Below are positions 10,447 to 20,073 of a DNA stretch of 64,000 nucleotides, in pieces. The notes under the pieces are model-generated. The model saw nothing but the letters and a program-made list of their open reading frames with translations, did not search any database and had not been told where the DNA came from. The position numbers were made by a program, and so were the translations under genes. The DNA is from CAIWHR01 sp963779805. Lineage in GTDB: Bacteria > Pseudomonadota > Gammaproteobacteria > Burkholderiales > Casimicrobiaceae. Position 1 is the stretch's first letter. Each line of letters begins with the position of its first letter. The stretch is taken from NCBI GenBank assembly GCA_963779805.1, contig CAVZZN010000012.1, positions 248,001 through 312,000 of the forward strand, given 5' to 3'.

Positions 10447-13393
10447 ATGAAGATGAGCGAGCTGCAATCGCCCGCCGGCACGCGACCCGCGCTGGAGTCG
10501 CTCGAGGCGCACGACGCGTTCCGCGCGCGCCACATCGGTCCCTCGCCCGAGGACGCGCAGGAGATGCTCGCCGCGCTCGGGTTCGATTCGATCGAGGCGC
10601 TGATGGATGCCGTCGTGCCGGATGCGATCCGGCGCGCGCGGCCGATGTCGCTGCCGGGCCCGATGACCGAGGCCGAGGCGCTTTCCCGGCTGCGCGCGAT
10701 CGCGGGCAGGAACAAGGTGTTGCGCTCCTTCATCGGCCAGGGCTACTACGGGACGGTCACGCCGCCGGTCATCCTGCGCAACGTGCTCGAGAATCCGGCG
10801 TGGTACACGGCGTACACCCCGTACCAGCCGGAGATCTCGCAGGGTCGGCTCGAGGCGCTGGTCAATTTCCAGACGATGCTCACGGATCTCACCGGCATGG
10901 CGATCGCGAACGCGTCGATGCTGGACGAGGCCACCGCGGCCGCGGAAGCGGTGACGCTGTGCCATCGCATGGCGAAGACGAAGAGCGAGCGCGTCTTCGT
11001 CGCCGACGACGTGTTCGCGCAGACCGCCGACGTGGTGCGCACGCGCTGCGCGCCGCTCGGGTTCGAGGTGGTCGCGGGATCCGCGCGCGATGCCGCGAAG
11101 TCGGGTGCGTTCGCCGTCGTGCTGCAATACCCGGCCGCCGACGGCACGGTGCGCGACGACCGCGAGCTCGTGAAGGAGATCCACGCTGCAGGGGGCTTCG
11201 TCATCGTCGCCGCCGATCTCCTCGCGCTCACGCTGTTGACCCCGCCCGGGGAATGGGGCGCGGACGTGGTCGTGGGCACGACGCAGCGCTTCGGCGTGCC
11301 GATGGGCTACGGCGGACCGCACGCCGGCTATCTCGCCACGCGCGACGAGTTCAAGCGCTCCATGCCGGGGCGGCTCGTGGGCGTCACCGTCGACGCCAGC
11401 GGAGAGCCCGCGTATCGGCTCGCGCTGCAGACGCGCGAGCAGCACATCCGGCGCGAGAAGGCGACGTCGAACATATGCACGGCGCAGGTGCTGCTCGCCG
11501 TCATGGCGAGCATGTATGCCGCCTATCACGGCGCCGAGGGCCTCGTGCGCATCGCGCGCCGGACGCACCGGCTGACCGCGATCCTCAAGGAAGGCCTGCA
11601 GCGCAGCGCGCTCAGCGTGCCGACCGGCGCGTTCTTCGACACCATTCGCGTCGCCACGGGAGAGCGCACCGCGCAGATCGTCGCACGCGCGCTGCAGGAA
11701 GGCGTGAACCTGCATCGCAGCGGCCCGCACGAGGTCGGCATCTCGCTCGACGAGACCACCACGGCGAAGGACGTGGAGCGCCTGTGGCGCATCTTCGCCG
11801 GACGCGATGCGCCCTTCAGCGCCGCCGAGCTCGATGCGCAAACGGCGGATGCCTTGCCCGCGGAGCTCGCGCGCGCCTCGGCGTTCCTCACGCATCCCAC
11901 GTTCCGGCGCCATCGCTCCGAAACGCAGATGCTGCGCTACCTGCGGCGCCTCGCCGACAAGGACATCGCGCTCGACCGCTCGATGATCCCGCTCGGCTCG
12001 TGCACCATGAAGCTCAACGCGACGGCGGAGATGATCCCCGTCACCTGGCCCGAGTTCGCGCACCTGCATCCGTTCGCGCCCGCCGACCAGGCGCTGGGCT
12101 ACGCGGAGCTCATCGCCGATCTCGAGCGCATGCTGTGCGAGATCACGGGCTACGCCGCGGTGTCGCTGCAGCCCAACGCCGGCTCGCAAGGCGAGTACGC
12201 GGGCCTGCTCGCGATCCAGGCGTATCACGCGAGCCGCGGCGAAGGCCATCGCAACGTGTGCCTCATTCCCGCGTCGGCGCACGGCACCAACCCGGCGTCC
12301 GCGCAGATGGCGGGCCTGAAGGTGGTGGTCGTCGGCTGCGACGACGCAGGCAACGTCGACATCGCCGATCTCGAAGCGAAGGCAGGCGAGCATCGCGCCG
12401 ATCTCGCCGCGATCATGGTGACGTACCCGTCGACGCACGGCGTGTTCGAGGAAGGCATCCGGCGCGCGTGCGAGATCGTGCACGCCCATGGCGGCCAGGT
12501 GTACGTCGACGGCGCGAACCTCAATGCGCTCGTGGGCCTCGCGGCGCCGGGCCAGTTCGGCGCCGACGTCTCGCACCTCAACCTGCACAAGACGTTCTGC
12601 ATTCCGCACGGCGGCGGCGGTCCGGGCGTGGGGCCGATCGGCGTCGGCGCGCATCTCGCGCCGTTCCTGCCGGGCCATCGGGCATTGCCGTCGCGTGCGG
12701 AGGCCACCGGTGCCGTGGCCGCCGCGCCGTACGGCAGCGCGTCGATCCTGCCCATCTCGTGGATGTACATCATGATGATGGGCGCGGACGGCCTCACCGC
12801 AGCCACGCAGCACGCGATCCTCGCCGCCAACTACGTCGCGCGCCGGCTCGAAGGCCAGTATCCCGTGCTCTACGCCGGGCACGCACGGCCTCGTCGCGCA
12901 CGAGTGCATCCTCGATCTGCGGCCGCTGCGCGAGACGAGCGACGTCGCCGTCGACGACGTCGCCAAGCGCCTGATGGACTTCGGCTTCCATGCGCCGACG
13001 ATGAGCTTCCCCGTGCCGGGCACGCTGATGGTCGAGCCCACCGAGAGCGAGCCGAAGGCCGAGCTCGACCGCTTCGTCGAGGCGATGAGCGCGATCCGGC
13101 GCGAGATCGCCGAGGTGGAGAGCGGGCGCGCGTCGCGCACCGACAATCCGCTGAAGCACGCGCCGCATACGGCACGGGCGGTGAGCGCAGACGAGTGGCC
13201 GCACGCGTACACGCGCGAGCAGGCGGCGTATCCGCTGCCGTCGCTGCGCAGCGCCAAGTACTGGCCGCCGGTGGCGCGCATCGACAACGCGTACGGCGAT
13301 CGCCATCTGTTCTGCAGCTGCATCCCGGTCGCGGACTACGCGGAAGCCGACTCACAGGAGGCGCGCGCCGCGGTGCCTGCCGCGGCGCACTGA
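10447..13393 (+). CDS. gcvP: Glycine dehydrogenase (decarboxylating), P protein, one frameshift
   Basis: The pyridoxal-phosphate enzyme that decarboxylates glycine and loads the aminomethyl group onto GcvH. The start region FRARHIGPSPEDAQEML, the N-terminal half (FIGQGYYGTVTPPVI, YTPYQPEISQGRLEAL) and the C-terminal half (SMIPLGSCTMKLNA, GSQGEYAGL, HLNLHKTFCIPHGGGGPGVG with the PLP lysine in LHKTF) are complete. One extra C near 12880 shifts the frame; correction gives about 981 residues, full length for the single-chain form. It follows array B and is the last gcv gene. Confidence 0.95.
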
Positions 13394-13402
13394 TCCTCCT
13401 CG

Positions 13403-14668
13403 ATGCGGGTCCTCGTCCTCGGCGCAGGGGTGGTCGGTGTCGCGGCCGCGTGGTATCTCGCGGCCGACGGGCACGAGGTGACCGTCGTCGATCGCGAGGA
13501 GGGTCCGGCACGCGAGACGTCGTGGGCCAACGGCGGCCAGGTCTCCGCGTCGTACGCGGAGCCGTGGGCGAATCCGGGCGCACCGAGGAAGGTGTGGAAG
13601 TGGCTCGGGCAGGAAGACGCGCCGTTGCTGTTTCGCTTTCGCGCCGACTGGCAGCAGTGGCGCTGGGGCCTGCAGTTCCTGATCGAATGCCTCCCCGGAC
13701 GCACGCGCCGCAACACGGTGCAGTGCCTCCGGCTCGCGCTGTACTCGCGCGAATGCCTGCGCGCGTTGCGTGCCGAGACCGGCGTCGAGTACGACGGCCT
13801 GCAGCGCGGCATCCTGCAGTACTACACCGATCCGCACGATTTCGAGCACGGGGTGGAGGCGGCGGACCTCATGCGCGAGTACGGCTGCGATCGCATCGTG
13901 AAGACGCCCGACGAGTGCGTCGCGATCGAGCCCGCGCTCGCGCCGAGCCGCGGGCGGCTCGCGGGCGGGATCTACACGGCCACCGACGAGTCGGGCGATG
14001 CGCAGCGCTTCACGGCGGGACTCGCCGCACTCGCGGCGGAGCGCGGCGTGCGGTTCGTGTGGCACACGAGCGTCGAGGCGATCGAGACGCAGGGCGGGGC
14101 GGTGAGCGCCGTGCGCGTGCGGCAGTCCGAACGCGGCGTCGAGCGCGTGCAGGCCGATGCGTACGTGGTTGCGCTCGGCAGCTACAGCACGTTCGTGCTG
14201 CGGCCGATCGGCGTGCCGTGCCTCGTGTATCCCGCCAAGGGCTACTCCGCGACCATCCCGGTGCAGGGCCATCGGGAGGCGCCGTTCGTGTCGCTGACGG
14301 ACGTCGCGCGCAAGATCGTGATCACGCGGCTCGGCGAGCGCCTGCGGGTCGCGGGCACGGCGGAGTTCAACGGCTACGACACGAGCTTGAACGACGTGCG
14401 TTGCGCGGCGCTCGTCGAGCGCATCTTCGACATCTTCCCGAATGTCGGCGAGCGCGAAGGCATCACGTTCTGGGCCGGGCTGCGCCCGGCGACGCCGTCG
14501 AACGTTCCGCTGCTCGGGCGCACGAAGTACCGCAACCTGTATCTGGACACCGGGCACGGCACGCTGGGCTGGACGATGGCGTGCGGATCCGGGCGCGCGA
14601 TCGCGGATCTCGTCGCGCGCAGAACGCCCGGCGTGCCGTTCGCGTTCACCGGCGCCGACGCGCGTTGA
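13403..14668 (+). CDS. dadA: D-amino acid dehydrogenase, small subunit type
   Basis: A 421-aa FAD enzyme that oxidatively deaminates D-amino acids to 2-oxo acids at the inner face of the membrane. The N-terminal dinucleotide fold VLVLGAGVVGVAAAWYLAADGHEVTVVDRE, the ETSWANGGQVSASYAEPWANP motif and the C-terminal FWAGLRPATPSNVPLLGRT and GHGTLGWTMACGSG segments are diagnostic. It starts 10 bp after gcvP, so it is likely in the same transcript. With the downstream carboxypeptidase (which releases D-Ala) and D-amino-acid transaminase it makes a plausible D-amino-acid recycling set. Confidence 0.93.
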   Translation: MRVLVLGAGVVGVAAAWYLAADGHEVTVVDREEGPARETSWANGGQVSASYAEPWANPGAPRKVWKWLGQEDAPLLFRFRADWQQWRWGLQFLIECLPGRTRRNTVQCLRLALYSRECLRALRAETGVEYDGLQRGILQYYTDPHDFEHGVEAADLMREYGCDRIVKTPDECVAIEPALAPSRGRLAGGIYTATDESGDAQRFTAGLAALAAERGVRFVWHTSVEAIETQGGAVSAVRVRQSERGVERVQADAYVVALGSYSTFVLRPIGVPCLVYPAKGYSATIPVQGHREAPFVSLTDVARKIVITRLGERLRVAGTAEFNGYDTSLNDVRCAALVERIFDIFPNVGEREGITFWAGLRPATPSNVPLLGRTKYRNLYLDTGHGTLGWTMACGSGRAIADLVARRTPGVPFAFTGADAR

Positions 14669-14757
14669 CGTCGGTGCAGTCGGCGAAGCGCATGGAGCGC
14701 GGGGCTCGCGTGCGCTCCGGAGGCTCGCCGCGCGGCGTCGCATGCGTGCCGCGCGGC

Positions 14758-14763
14758 TATAAT
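14758..14763 (+). promoter_or_regulatory. -10 box TATAAT before the carboxypeptidase gene
   Basis: A perfect TATAAT lies 28 bp upstream of the ATG at 14791, in a 122-bp gap. No convincing -35 box is seen. Confidence 0.45.
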
Positions 14764-14790
14764 CGCCTTCTTTCGCTTCGAACCCGCCTG

Positions 14791-15960
14791 ATGCTCCCCC
14801 TTCGCATCGCTGTCCTGCTGTCCGCTGCGGCGTTCGCTTGCGTTGCCGCGGGCGAGGCAAGCGCCCCCGCCGCGCCCGCACCGGTTGCGGCGTCGAGCAT
14901 CCCCGCACCGTCGATCAACGCCGCCGCGTACCTGCTGCTCGACGTCACGAGCGGCCAGACCATCGTCGCGCACAATGCCGACGAGCGTCGGGAGCCCGCA
15001 TCGCTCACCAAGCTGATGACGGCGTATCTCACGTTCGCCGCATTGCGCGACAAGACGATCACCCCGTCGCAGATGGTGAACGTCTCGCAGGCGGCATGGA
15101 AGGCGGAGGGCTCGCGCATGTTCATCGAGCCGCGCAAGGCCGTGTCGGTCGACGAGCTGCTGCGCGGCGTGATCGTGCAATCGGGCAACGACGCATCGAT
15201 CGCGCTCGCGGAGCTGCTCGCCGGGTCCGAAGAAGCGTTCGCACAGCGCATGAACGACGAAGCGAAGCGCATGGGCCTCGCCAACACCCACTTCATGAAT
15301 GCGACCGGCCTCTCGCATCCGCAGCACTACTCGACGGCGGCGGACATGGCGCGCGTCGCCGCCGCGATCATCCGCGACTTCCCCGAGTACTACGCCCTGT
15401 ACTCGATCAAGGAATACCGCTACAACAACATCACGCAGCCCAACCGGAATCGCCTGCTGTGGACCGACCCGTACGTCGACGGCATGAAGACGGGTCATAC
15501 GGAATCCGCGGGATGGTGTCTCGTCTCCTCCGCGAAGCGTGGGCAGCGCCGGGTGCTGTCGGTGGTGCTGGGCGCGAACTCGGACGCGGCGCGCGCCACC
15601 GAAAGCCAGAAGCTGCTCAACTACGGCTTCCAGGCCTACGACACCGTGCAGCTGTACCAGAACGGCCAGCCCATCTCGTCGCTGCGGGTGTGGAAAGGCG
15701 CGCAGAACGAGGTGCACGCGGGCTTCGTCGCCGATCACTACCTGACGCTGCCGAAAGGACGTGCGGATCGCCTCGGCGTGACGATGGCCGCGGTCGAGCC
15801 GCTCACCGCCCCGGTGACCAAGGGTCAGCGCGTGGGATCGGTGAAGGTCGCCTTCGAAGGCAAGCCGCTGGCGGAATTCCCGCTGCAGGCGCTCGAGGAC
15901 GTCGGGCCCGGCAACCTGTTCGCGCGCGGATGGGATACGGTTCGGCTGTGGTTCAAGTAG
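14791..15960 (+). CDS. dacC: D-alanyl-D-alanine carboxypeptidase (PBP5/6 type)
   Basis: A 389-aa low-molecular-weight penicillin-binding protein that trims the terminal D-Ala from peptidoglycan pentapeptides in the periplasm. It has a signal peptide (residues 1-22) and all three active-site motifs: SLTK near residue 72, SGN near residue 131 and KTGHT near residue 232. The C-terminal PBP5 domain is present, and the last residues (FARGWDTVRLWFK) form the amphipathic helix that anchors such proteins to the membrane. It heads the dac-dat-ybeD-lipB-lipA order common in betaproteobacteria. The paralogue letter (A or C) is not certain. Confidence 0.93.
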   Translation: MLPLRIAVLLSAAAFACVAAGEASAPAAPAPVAASSIPAPSINAAAYLLLDVTSGQTIVAHNADERREPASLTKLMTAYLTFAALRDKTITPSQMVNVSQAAWKAEGSRMFIEPRKAVSVDELLRGVIVQSGNDASIALAELLAGSEEAFAQRMNDEAKRMGLANTHFMNATGLSHPQHYSTAADMARVAAAIIRDFPEYYALYSIKEYRYNNITQPNRNRLLWTDPYVDGMKTGHTESAGWCLVSSAKRGQRRVLSVVLGANSDAARATESQKLLNYGFQAYDTVQLYQNGQPISSLRVWKGAQNEVHAGFVADHYLTLPKGRADRLGVTMAAVEPLTAPVTKGQRVGSVKVAFEGKPLAEFPLQALEDVGPGNLFARGWDTVRLWFK

Positions 15961-16085
15961 CAGCCAGTGCAGCGCGCGGCGCGGTGGCGGCACGGGCCGC
16001 GCAGTGAGCGCGCCGGGCCGTGCCAAGCGCGAGTACCCGAGTGCGCAGCACGAAGGTCGGGCAGCGCACCGCAACGGAGACAGTG

Positions 16086-16925
16086 ATGACGGTCTATCTC
16101 AATGGCCAGTATCTTCCGATCGAGGACGCGAAGATCTCCGTGCTCGACCGCGGCTTCATCTACGGCGACGGCGTGTACGAGCTCGTGCCGGTGTATGCGC
16201 GGGAGCCGTTCCGGCTGAAGCAGCATCTCGCCCGCCTGCAGCACAGCCTCGACGGGATTCGGCTCGCCAACCCGCACACCGACGCGCAGTGGGAGGCGAT
16301 CATCCGGCGCGTGATCGCGGCGCAGCCGTTCGATAACCAGGGCGTGTACCTGCAGGTGACGCGCGGCGTCGCCAAGCGCGATCACGCGTTCCCGCCGGGC
16401 GTCGCGCCGACCGTGTTCATGATGAGCAATCCGCTCGCGACGCCTGCTCCGGAGCAGGTCGAGCGCGGCGTTGCGGTGGTGACCGCCGAAGACAATCGCT
16501 GGCGCCGCTGCGATCTGAAGACGATCTCGCTGATCGGGAACGTGCTGATGCGCCAGCTCGCGGCCGACGCCGGCGCGGCGGAGACGGTCATGTTCCGCGA
16601 CGGCTATCTCACGGAAGCCTCGGCCTCGAACGTGCTGGTGGTCATCGACGGCACGATCGTCGCGCCGCCCAAGGACAACCTGATCCTGCCGGGGATCACC
16701 TACGATGCGGCGATCGAGTTCGCGGCCGAAGGCGGCCTGCCGTTCGCGATCCGACCGGTGACGCGCGAGGAAGCCCTGCGCGCGGACGAGATGTGGCTGT
16801 CGTCGTCGACCAAGGAAGTGCTGGCGATCACCACCGTGGACGGCAAGCCTTTCGGCAAGGGCGTGCCGGGGCCGGTGTTCCGGCGGATGTACGCGCTCTT
16901 TCAGGAGCATAAACGCCGGGGGTGA
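16086..16925 (+). CDS. dat: D-amino acid transaminase (class IV PLP enzyme)
   Basis: A 279-aa fold-type IV aminotransferase that interconverts D-Ala/D-Glu and their oxo acids. The N-terminal VYLNGQYLPIEDAKISVLDRGFIYGDGVYE is typical; the PLP lysine is in CDLKTISLIGNVLM (near residue 145), and LTEASASNV and PPKDNLILPGITY follow. ATG at 16086 is preceded by GGAGACAGTG. It lies 125 bp after the carboxypeptidase gene. A branched-chain or aminodeoxychorismate-lyase relative is possible, but the sequence and the position favour D-amino-acid transaminase. Confidence 0.88.
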   Translation: MTVYLNGQYLPIEDAKISVLDRGFIYGDGVYELVPVYAREPFRLKQHLARLQHSLDGIRLANPHTDAQWEAIIRRVIAAQPFDNQGVYLQVTRGVAKRDHAFPPGVAPTVFMMSNPLATPAPEQVERGVAVVTAEDNRWRRCDLKTISLIGNVLMRQLAADAGAAETVMFRDGYLTEASASNVLVVIDGTIVAPPKDNLILPGITYDAAIEFAAEGGLPFAIRPVTREEALRADEMWLSSSTKEVLAITTVDGKPFGKGVPGPVFRRMYALFQEHKRRG

Positions 16926-16993
16926 ACCCGGGCCAGCCCCCTCGTGCGCAACGCATGTTCCGCAGGAGCGGGTGAGTGGCCGCACCGACCCCG

Positions 16994-17060
16994 TTACTCG
17001 GAGTAACGGGCGCGCACGCCGCGCGTTACTCCGAACGGGTCTGCCCGTTACTCTGAGTAA
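16994..17060. repeat. TTACTC-N-GAGTAA palindrome array C, overlapping a gene end
   Basis: TTACTCGGAGTAA (16994-17006), partial TTACTCCGAA (17026-17035) and TTACTCTGAGTAA (17048-17060). On the minus strand the last two supply the final codons and the TAA stop of the flavin reductase gene. The array also follows the plus-strand transaminase gene, so it sits between convergent gene ends. Confidence 0.85.
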
Positions 17061-17625
17061 GGGGGGTCGGCATGGCGAACCCGCCGTGCACGAACAGCAG
17101 CCCCGCGCCGGGGCCGCGCCCGCAGCGCAGCACCTCGCCGATGAACAGGACGTGGTCGCCGATCTCCCGGCGGGCGTATTGCCGGCATTCGAGCCACGCG
17201 ACGCAGCCGGCAATCAGCGGCGCGTCCGCTTCCCCCAGCCGATAGTCCAACCCGGCGAAGCGATCCTCGTGCGGCTGCGAGAAGCGCTGCGCGAGCGCGA
17301 CCTGATCGTGCGCCAGCACGTTGATCGCGTACTTCTCGGCAAATTCGAACGCCGACCGGGTGGTCGAGCGCAGGTCGAGGCTCCATAGCACCAAGGGCGG
17401 CGAGAGCGACAGCGAGTTGAACGAGTTCGCGGTGAAGCCCGCGAAGCCGCCGTGGGCCCCGCGCGCGCAAATCACCGTGACTCCGGTGGCGAACTGGGCC
17501 AGGACGTCGCGGAACTCGCGTTCCGTGAACGGCGGGGGGCTATGGGTGGGGGCACCCGATGGAGCGGTGGACACGTCGGGCACCACGGACGCAGATGGAT
17601 CCTGCGATGGTAGGCACGCCCGCAC
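17026..17625 (-). CDS. Flavin reductase-like domain protein
   Basis: A protein of up to 199 aa with the FMN-binding split-barrel flavin reductase domain (HpaC/PheA2-like). Such enzymes reduce FMN or FAD with NAD(P)H for a partner monooxygenase. Motifs are FRDVLAQFATGVTVICA, FTANSFNSLSLSPPLVLWSLD, FAVNVL-like YAINVLAHDQ, and DHVLFIGEVL. No monooxygenase is nearby. The start at 17625 leaves an unusual Ser/Pro-rich leader of 30 residues; GTG near 17571 is an alternative. The last 11 residues and the stop codon come from repeat array C, so the original C-terminus may have been replaced. Confidence 0.82.
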   Translation of the reverse strand: MRACLPSQDPSASVVPDVSTAPSGAPTHSPPPFTEREFRDVLAQFATGVTVICARGAHGGFAGFTANSFNSLSLSPPLVLWSLDLRSTTRSAFEFAEKYAINVLAHDQVALAQRFSQPHEDRFAGLDYRLGEADAPLIAGCVAWLECRQYARREIGDHVLFIGEVLRCGRGPGAGLLFVHGGFAMPTPLTQSNGQTRSE

Positions 17626-17761
17626 CCGGTGTCAAAGCGCCGCGCGGTCGGTACACCCGCCGGGTACCGCGCCCGGACCGCAGTCGATCCGGTGCGTGCA
17701 TCGGCCACCCGCGTGCTGCTAAACTGGGTTTCCCTCCACCGACCGCGCTCTTCCGTACGCC

Positions 17762-18967
17762 ATGGCCGAAGCGCTGCAGAACATCATCGCCCGCCGGTAC
17801 GGCGGCCGCGAGCTGCCCGTTGCGGTGGTCCTGCCCGACGGCGCACGCGTACCGCTTTCTCCCTCGCCCGAGATCGAAATCGTCGCGCGCACCATGCGCG
17901 GCCTGCGCGCGCTGGCGTCACCGGCCATGGGCAACCTCGCGCGTGCGTACGTGCAGGGCGAGATCGACTTCTCCGGCAGCGCCCGCCGCGCGCTCGCGGT
18001 TGCGGAGGCGATGGTCGGCGACATCGTGCACGGCCCCGGGCGGATCAGCGCCCGTCTGCGGCAGATCCTGCACCAGCGCCGCAGCAACCGGGCCAACATC
18101 CAGTACCACTACGACGTGTCGAACGCGTTCTATCGCATGTGGCTGGACGAGCGGATGGTGTACTCGTGCGCGTATTTCCGCACGGACGGCGACACGCTCG
18201 AGCAGGCGCAGGCGCAGAAGCTCGATCACATCTGTCGCAAGCTGATGCTCGAGCGCGACGAGCGCTTCCTCGACATCGGCTGCGGCTGGGGCGGGCTCGT
18301 CTTCTGGGCGGCCGAGAACTACGGCGTGCGCGCCAAGGGCATCACGCTGTCGAAGAACCAGCACGAGCACGTGAAGCGCGAGATCGCCACGCGCGGCCTC
18401 GCGGGGCGCGTGGAGGTCGAGCTCCTCGACTACCTCGAGCTTCCCGAAGACCAGCAGTACGACAAGATCGCGAGCGTCGGCATGTTCGAGCATGTCGGCC
18501 TCGCGCGCTTCCCGCAGTACTTCGGCAAGATCCGGCGCGTGTTGAAGCCCGGCGGCCTCGTGCTCAATCACGGCATCACGCACAACTGGCTCGGCGGCCG
18601 GAGCCTCGGGAGCGGCATCGGCGAGTTCGTCGAGGACTACGTGTTCCCGGGAGGCGAGCTCACGCACGCGTCGAAGGTGATCGAAGGCATGGCCGAGCAG
18701 GGCCTCGAGCTGCTCGACGCGGAGCCGCTGCGCGAGCACTACGCGAAGACGCTCTGGAACTGGACCGAGCGCCTCGAGAGCAATGCCGAGGCTGCGCGGG
18801 CGGAGGTGGGCGAGGAGAAGTTCCGGATCTGGCGGATCTATCTCGCCGGCTCGGCGCACGCGTTCGACCGCGGCTGGCTCAGCCTTTTCCAGCTGCTCGC
18901 GGGCAAGCCGCACGCCGACGGCCGCCTGCCGCATCCGCTCACGCGCGAATACATGTACGCGCATTAG
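17762..18967 (+). CDS. cfa: Cyclopropane-fatty-acyl-phospholipid synthase
   Basis: A 401-aa S-adenosylmethionine-dependent enzyme that adds a methylene bridge to unsaturated fatty acids in membrane phospholipids. The SAM-binding motif LDIGCGWGGL (near residue 173) is preceded by the family signature NIQYHYDVSNAFYRMWLDERMVYSCAYF and followed by SVGMFEHVG. Full length and intact. It is divergent from the flavin reductase across a 136-bp gap and interrupts the usual spacing between the transaminase and ybeD. TAAACT near 17720 is a possible -10 box. Confidence 0.94.
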   Translation: MAEALQNIIARRYGGRELPVAVVLPDGARVPLSPSPEIEIVARTMRGLRALASPAMGNLARAYVQGEIDFSGSARRALAVAEAMVGDIVHGPGRISARLRQILHQRRSNRANIQYHYDVSNAFYRMWLDERMVYSCAYFRTDGDTLEQAQAQKLDHICRKLMLERDERFLDIGCGWGGLVFWAAENYGVRAKGITLSKNQHEHVKREIATRGLAGRVEVELLDYLELPEDQQYDKIASVGMFEHVGLARFPQYFGKIRRVLKPGGLVLNHGITHNWLGGRSLGSGIGEFVEDYVFPGGELTHASKVIEGMAEQGLELLDAEPLREHYAKTLWNWTERLESNAEAARAEVGEEKFRIWRIYLAGSAHAFDRGWLSLFQLLAGKPHADGRLPHPLTREYMYAH

Positions 18968-19045
18968 GCGGCCGGCGCGGTCAGGGCAGGGTCGGGCTTG
19001 CGTCCCTGCAGGCGAGCCCCCACGTTCGGATTCCGGAGCGCCACC

Positions 19046-19327
19046 ATGTCGAGCCCTCAGCCCTACACCACCGAATCCCTGCTGGTCTTTCCCTGCGCGT
19101 TTCCGATCAAGATCATGGGCCGCACGCAGGACGGCTTCGCGCAGACGATCGTCGCCATCGTGCAGAAGCACGCGCCGGATTTCGACCCGCGAACGCTCGA
19201 GATGCGGGCTTCGAACGCGGGCAACTACCTGTCGCTCACCTGCACCATCAACGCGGTCTCGCGCGAGCAGCTCGACGACCTGTATCGCGAGCTGTCGTCG
19301 CACGCGATGGTGACGATGGTGCTGTGA
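19046..19327 (+). CDS. ybeD: YbeD/DUF493 family protein
   Basis: A 93-aa member of the YbeD family, small ferredoxin-fold proteins that sit next to lipB in many proteobacteria and are thought to have a regulatory role. ATG at 19046 is preceded by GGAG 8 bp upstream. Motifs include LLVFPCAFPIKIMG and FEM-like TLEMRASNAGNYLSLTCTI. It directly precedes lipB, matching the family's conserved neighbourhood. Confidence 0.9.
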   Translation: MSSPQPYTTESLLVFPCAFPIKIMGRTQDGFAQTIVAIVQKHAPDFDPRTLEMRASNAGNYLSLTCTINAVSREQLDDLYRELSSHAMVTMVL

Positions 19328-19385
19328 GCGCCGCGCGCGCAGCGCTCGGGCGGGCTGGCGGCCCCGCGACTGCGGCCCCCGGGCG

Positions 19386-20073
19386 ATGACGACCCTCGCG
19401 GCCGCACGGATCGCGACACCTGCGAGCACGGCCGAGCCCGGTACGCATCCGGGTGCTCGGCGTCACCGCGTACGAGGCGACCTGGCGCGCCATGCAGGCA
19501 TTCACGCGCGAGCGCACACCGGCGACCCCCGACGAGATCTGGATCACGGAGCACCCGCCCGTCTACACCCTGGGCCTCGCGGGACGCCGCGAGCACCTGC
19601 GCCGCGACAACGGCATTCCCGTGGTGAAGGTGGATCGCGGCGGACAGGTGACCTATCACGGGCCGGGCCAGGCCGTCCTCTACCTGCTGTTCGACCTGCG
19701 GCGGCTGCGACTGGGCGTGCGCAGCATGGTCCGGGCGATCGAGGCTGGAGTGGTAGAATGGCTTGATTCGCTTGGCATTTCCGCATACGGCAAGGCATCG
19801 GCGCCGGGGGTGTACGTGCAACGCGCCGGATGCGAAGCCAAGATCGCCGCGCTCGGCCTGCGCGTGGCCAACGGGTGCACGTATCACGGGCTCGCCGTCA
19901 ATCTCGCCATGGACCTCGCTCCCTTCGCCGACATCGACCCCTGCGGGTTTCCGGGGCTCGCGGTGACGCAGGTCGCCGATCTCATCGCGCCCGCCGCGAT
20001 CCCGAACGTCGAGACTTCGCTCGCGCCGGTGGTCGCACGCCGCATCCTCGCGGCGCGGGAGACGAGCGCGTGA
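19386..20073 (+). CDS. lipB: Octanoyl-[ACP]:protein octanoyltransferase, probable frameshift at start
   Basis: LipB moves the octanoyl chain from acyl carrier protein to lipoyl domains such as GcvH. The catalytic region is clear: VDRGGQVTYHGPGQAVLYLLFDLRR, and GRVAN/TYHG-type residues with the catalytic cysteine in NGCTYHGLAVNL being replaced by the typical His/Gly context further on; the family Lys is in CEAKIAALG. The main frame runs from 19453 (GTG) to 20073. A better N-terminus begins at ATG 19386 and joins this frame if one extra base near 19440 is removed, giving VRIRVLGVTAYEATWRAM. The stop overlaps the GTG start of lipA. Confidence 0.88.

Noticed and set aside
10021..13323. An open frame of 1,100 codons on the minus strand opposite gcvP
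   Set aside because: It is the mirror of gcvP codon bias in G+C-rich DNA; the product is Arg/His-rich low-complexity sequence with no domain. The same holds for other long antisense frames such as 4123-6099, 5409-7967 and 58970-61200.
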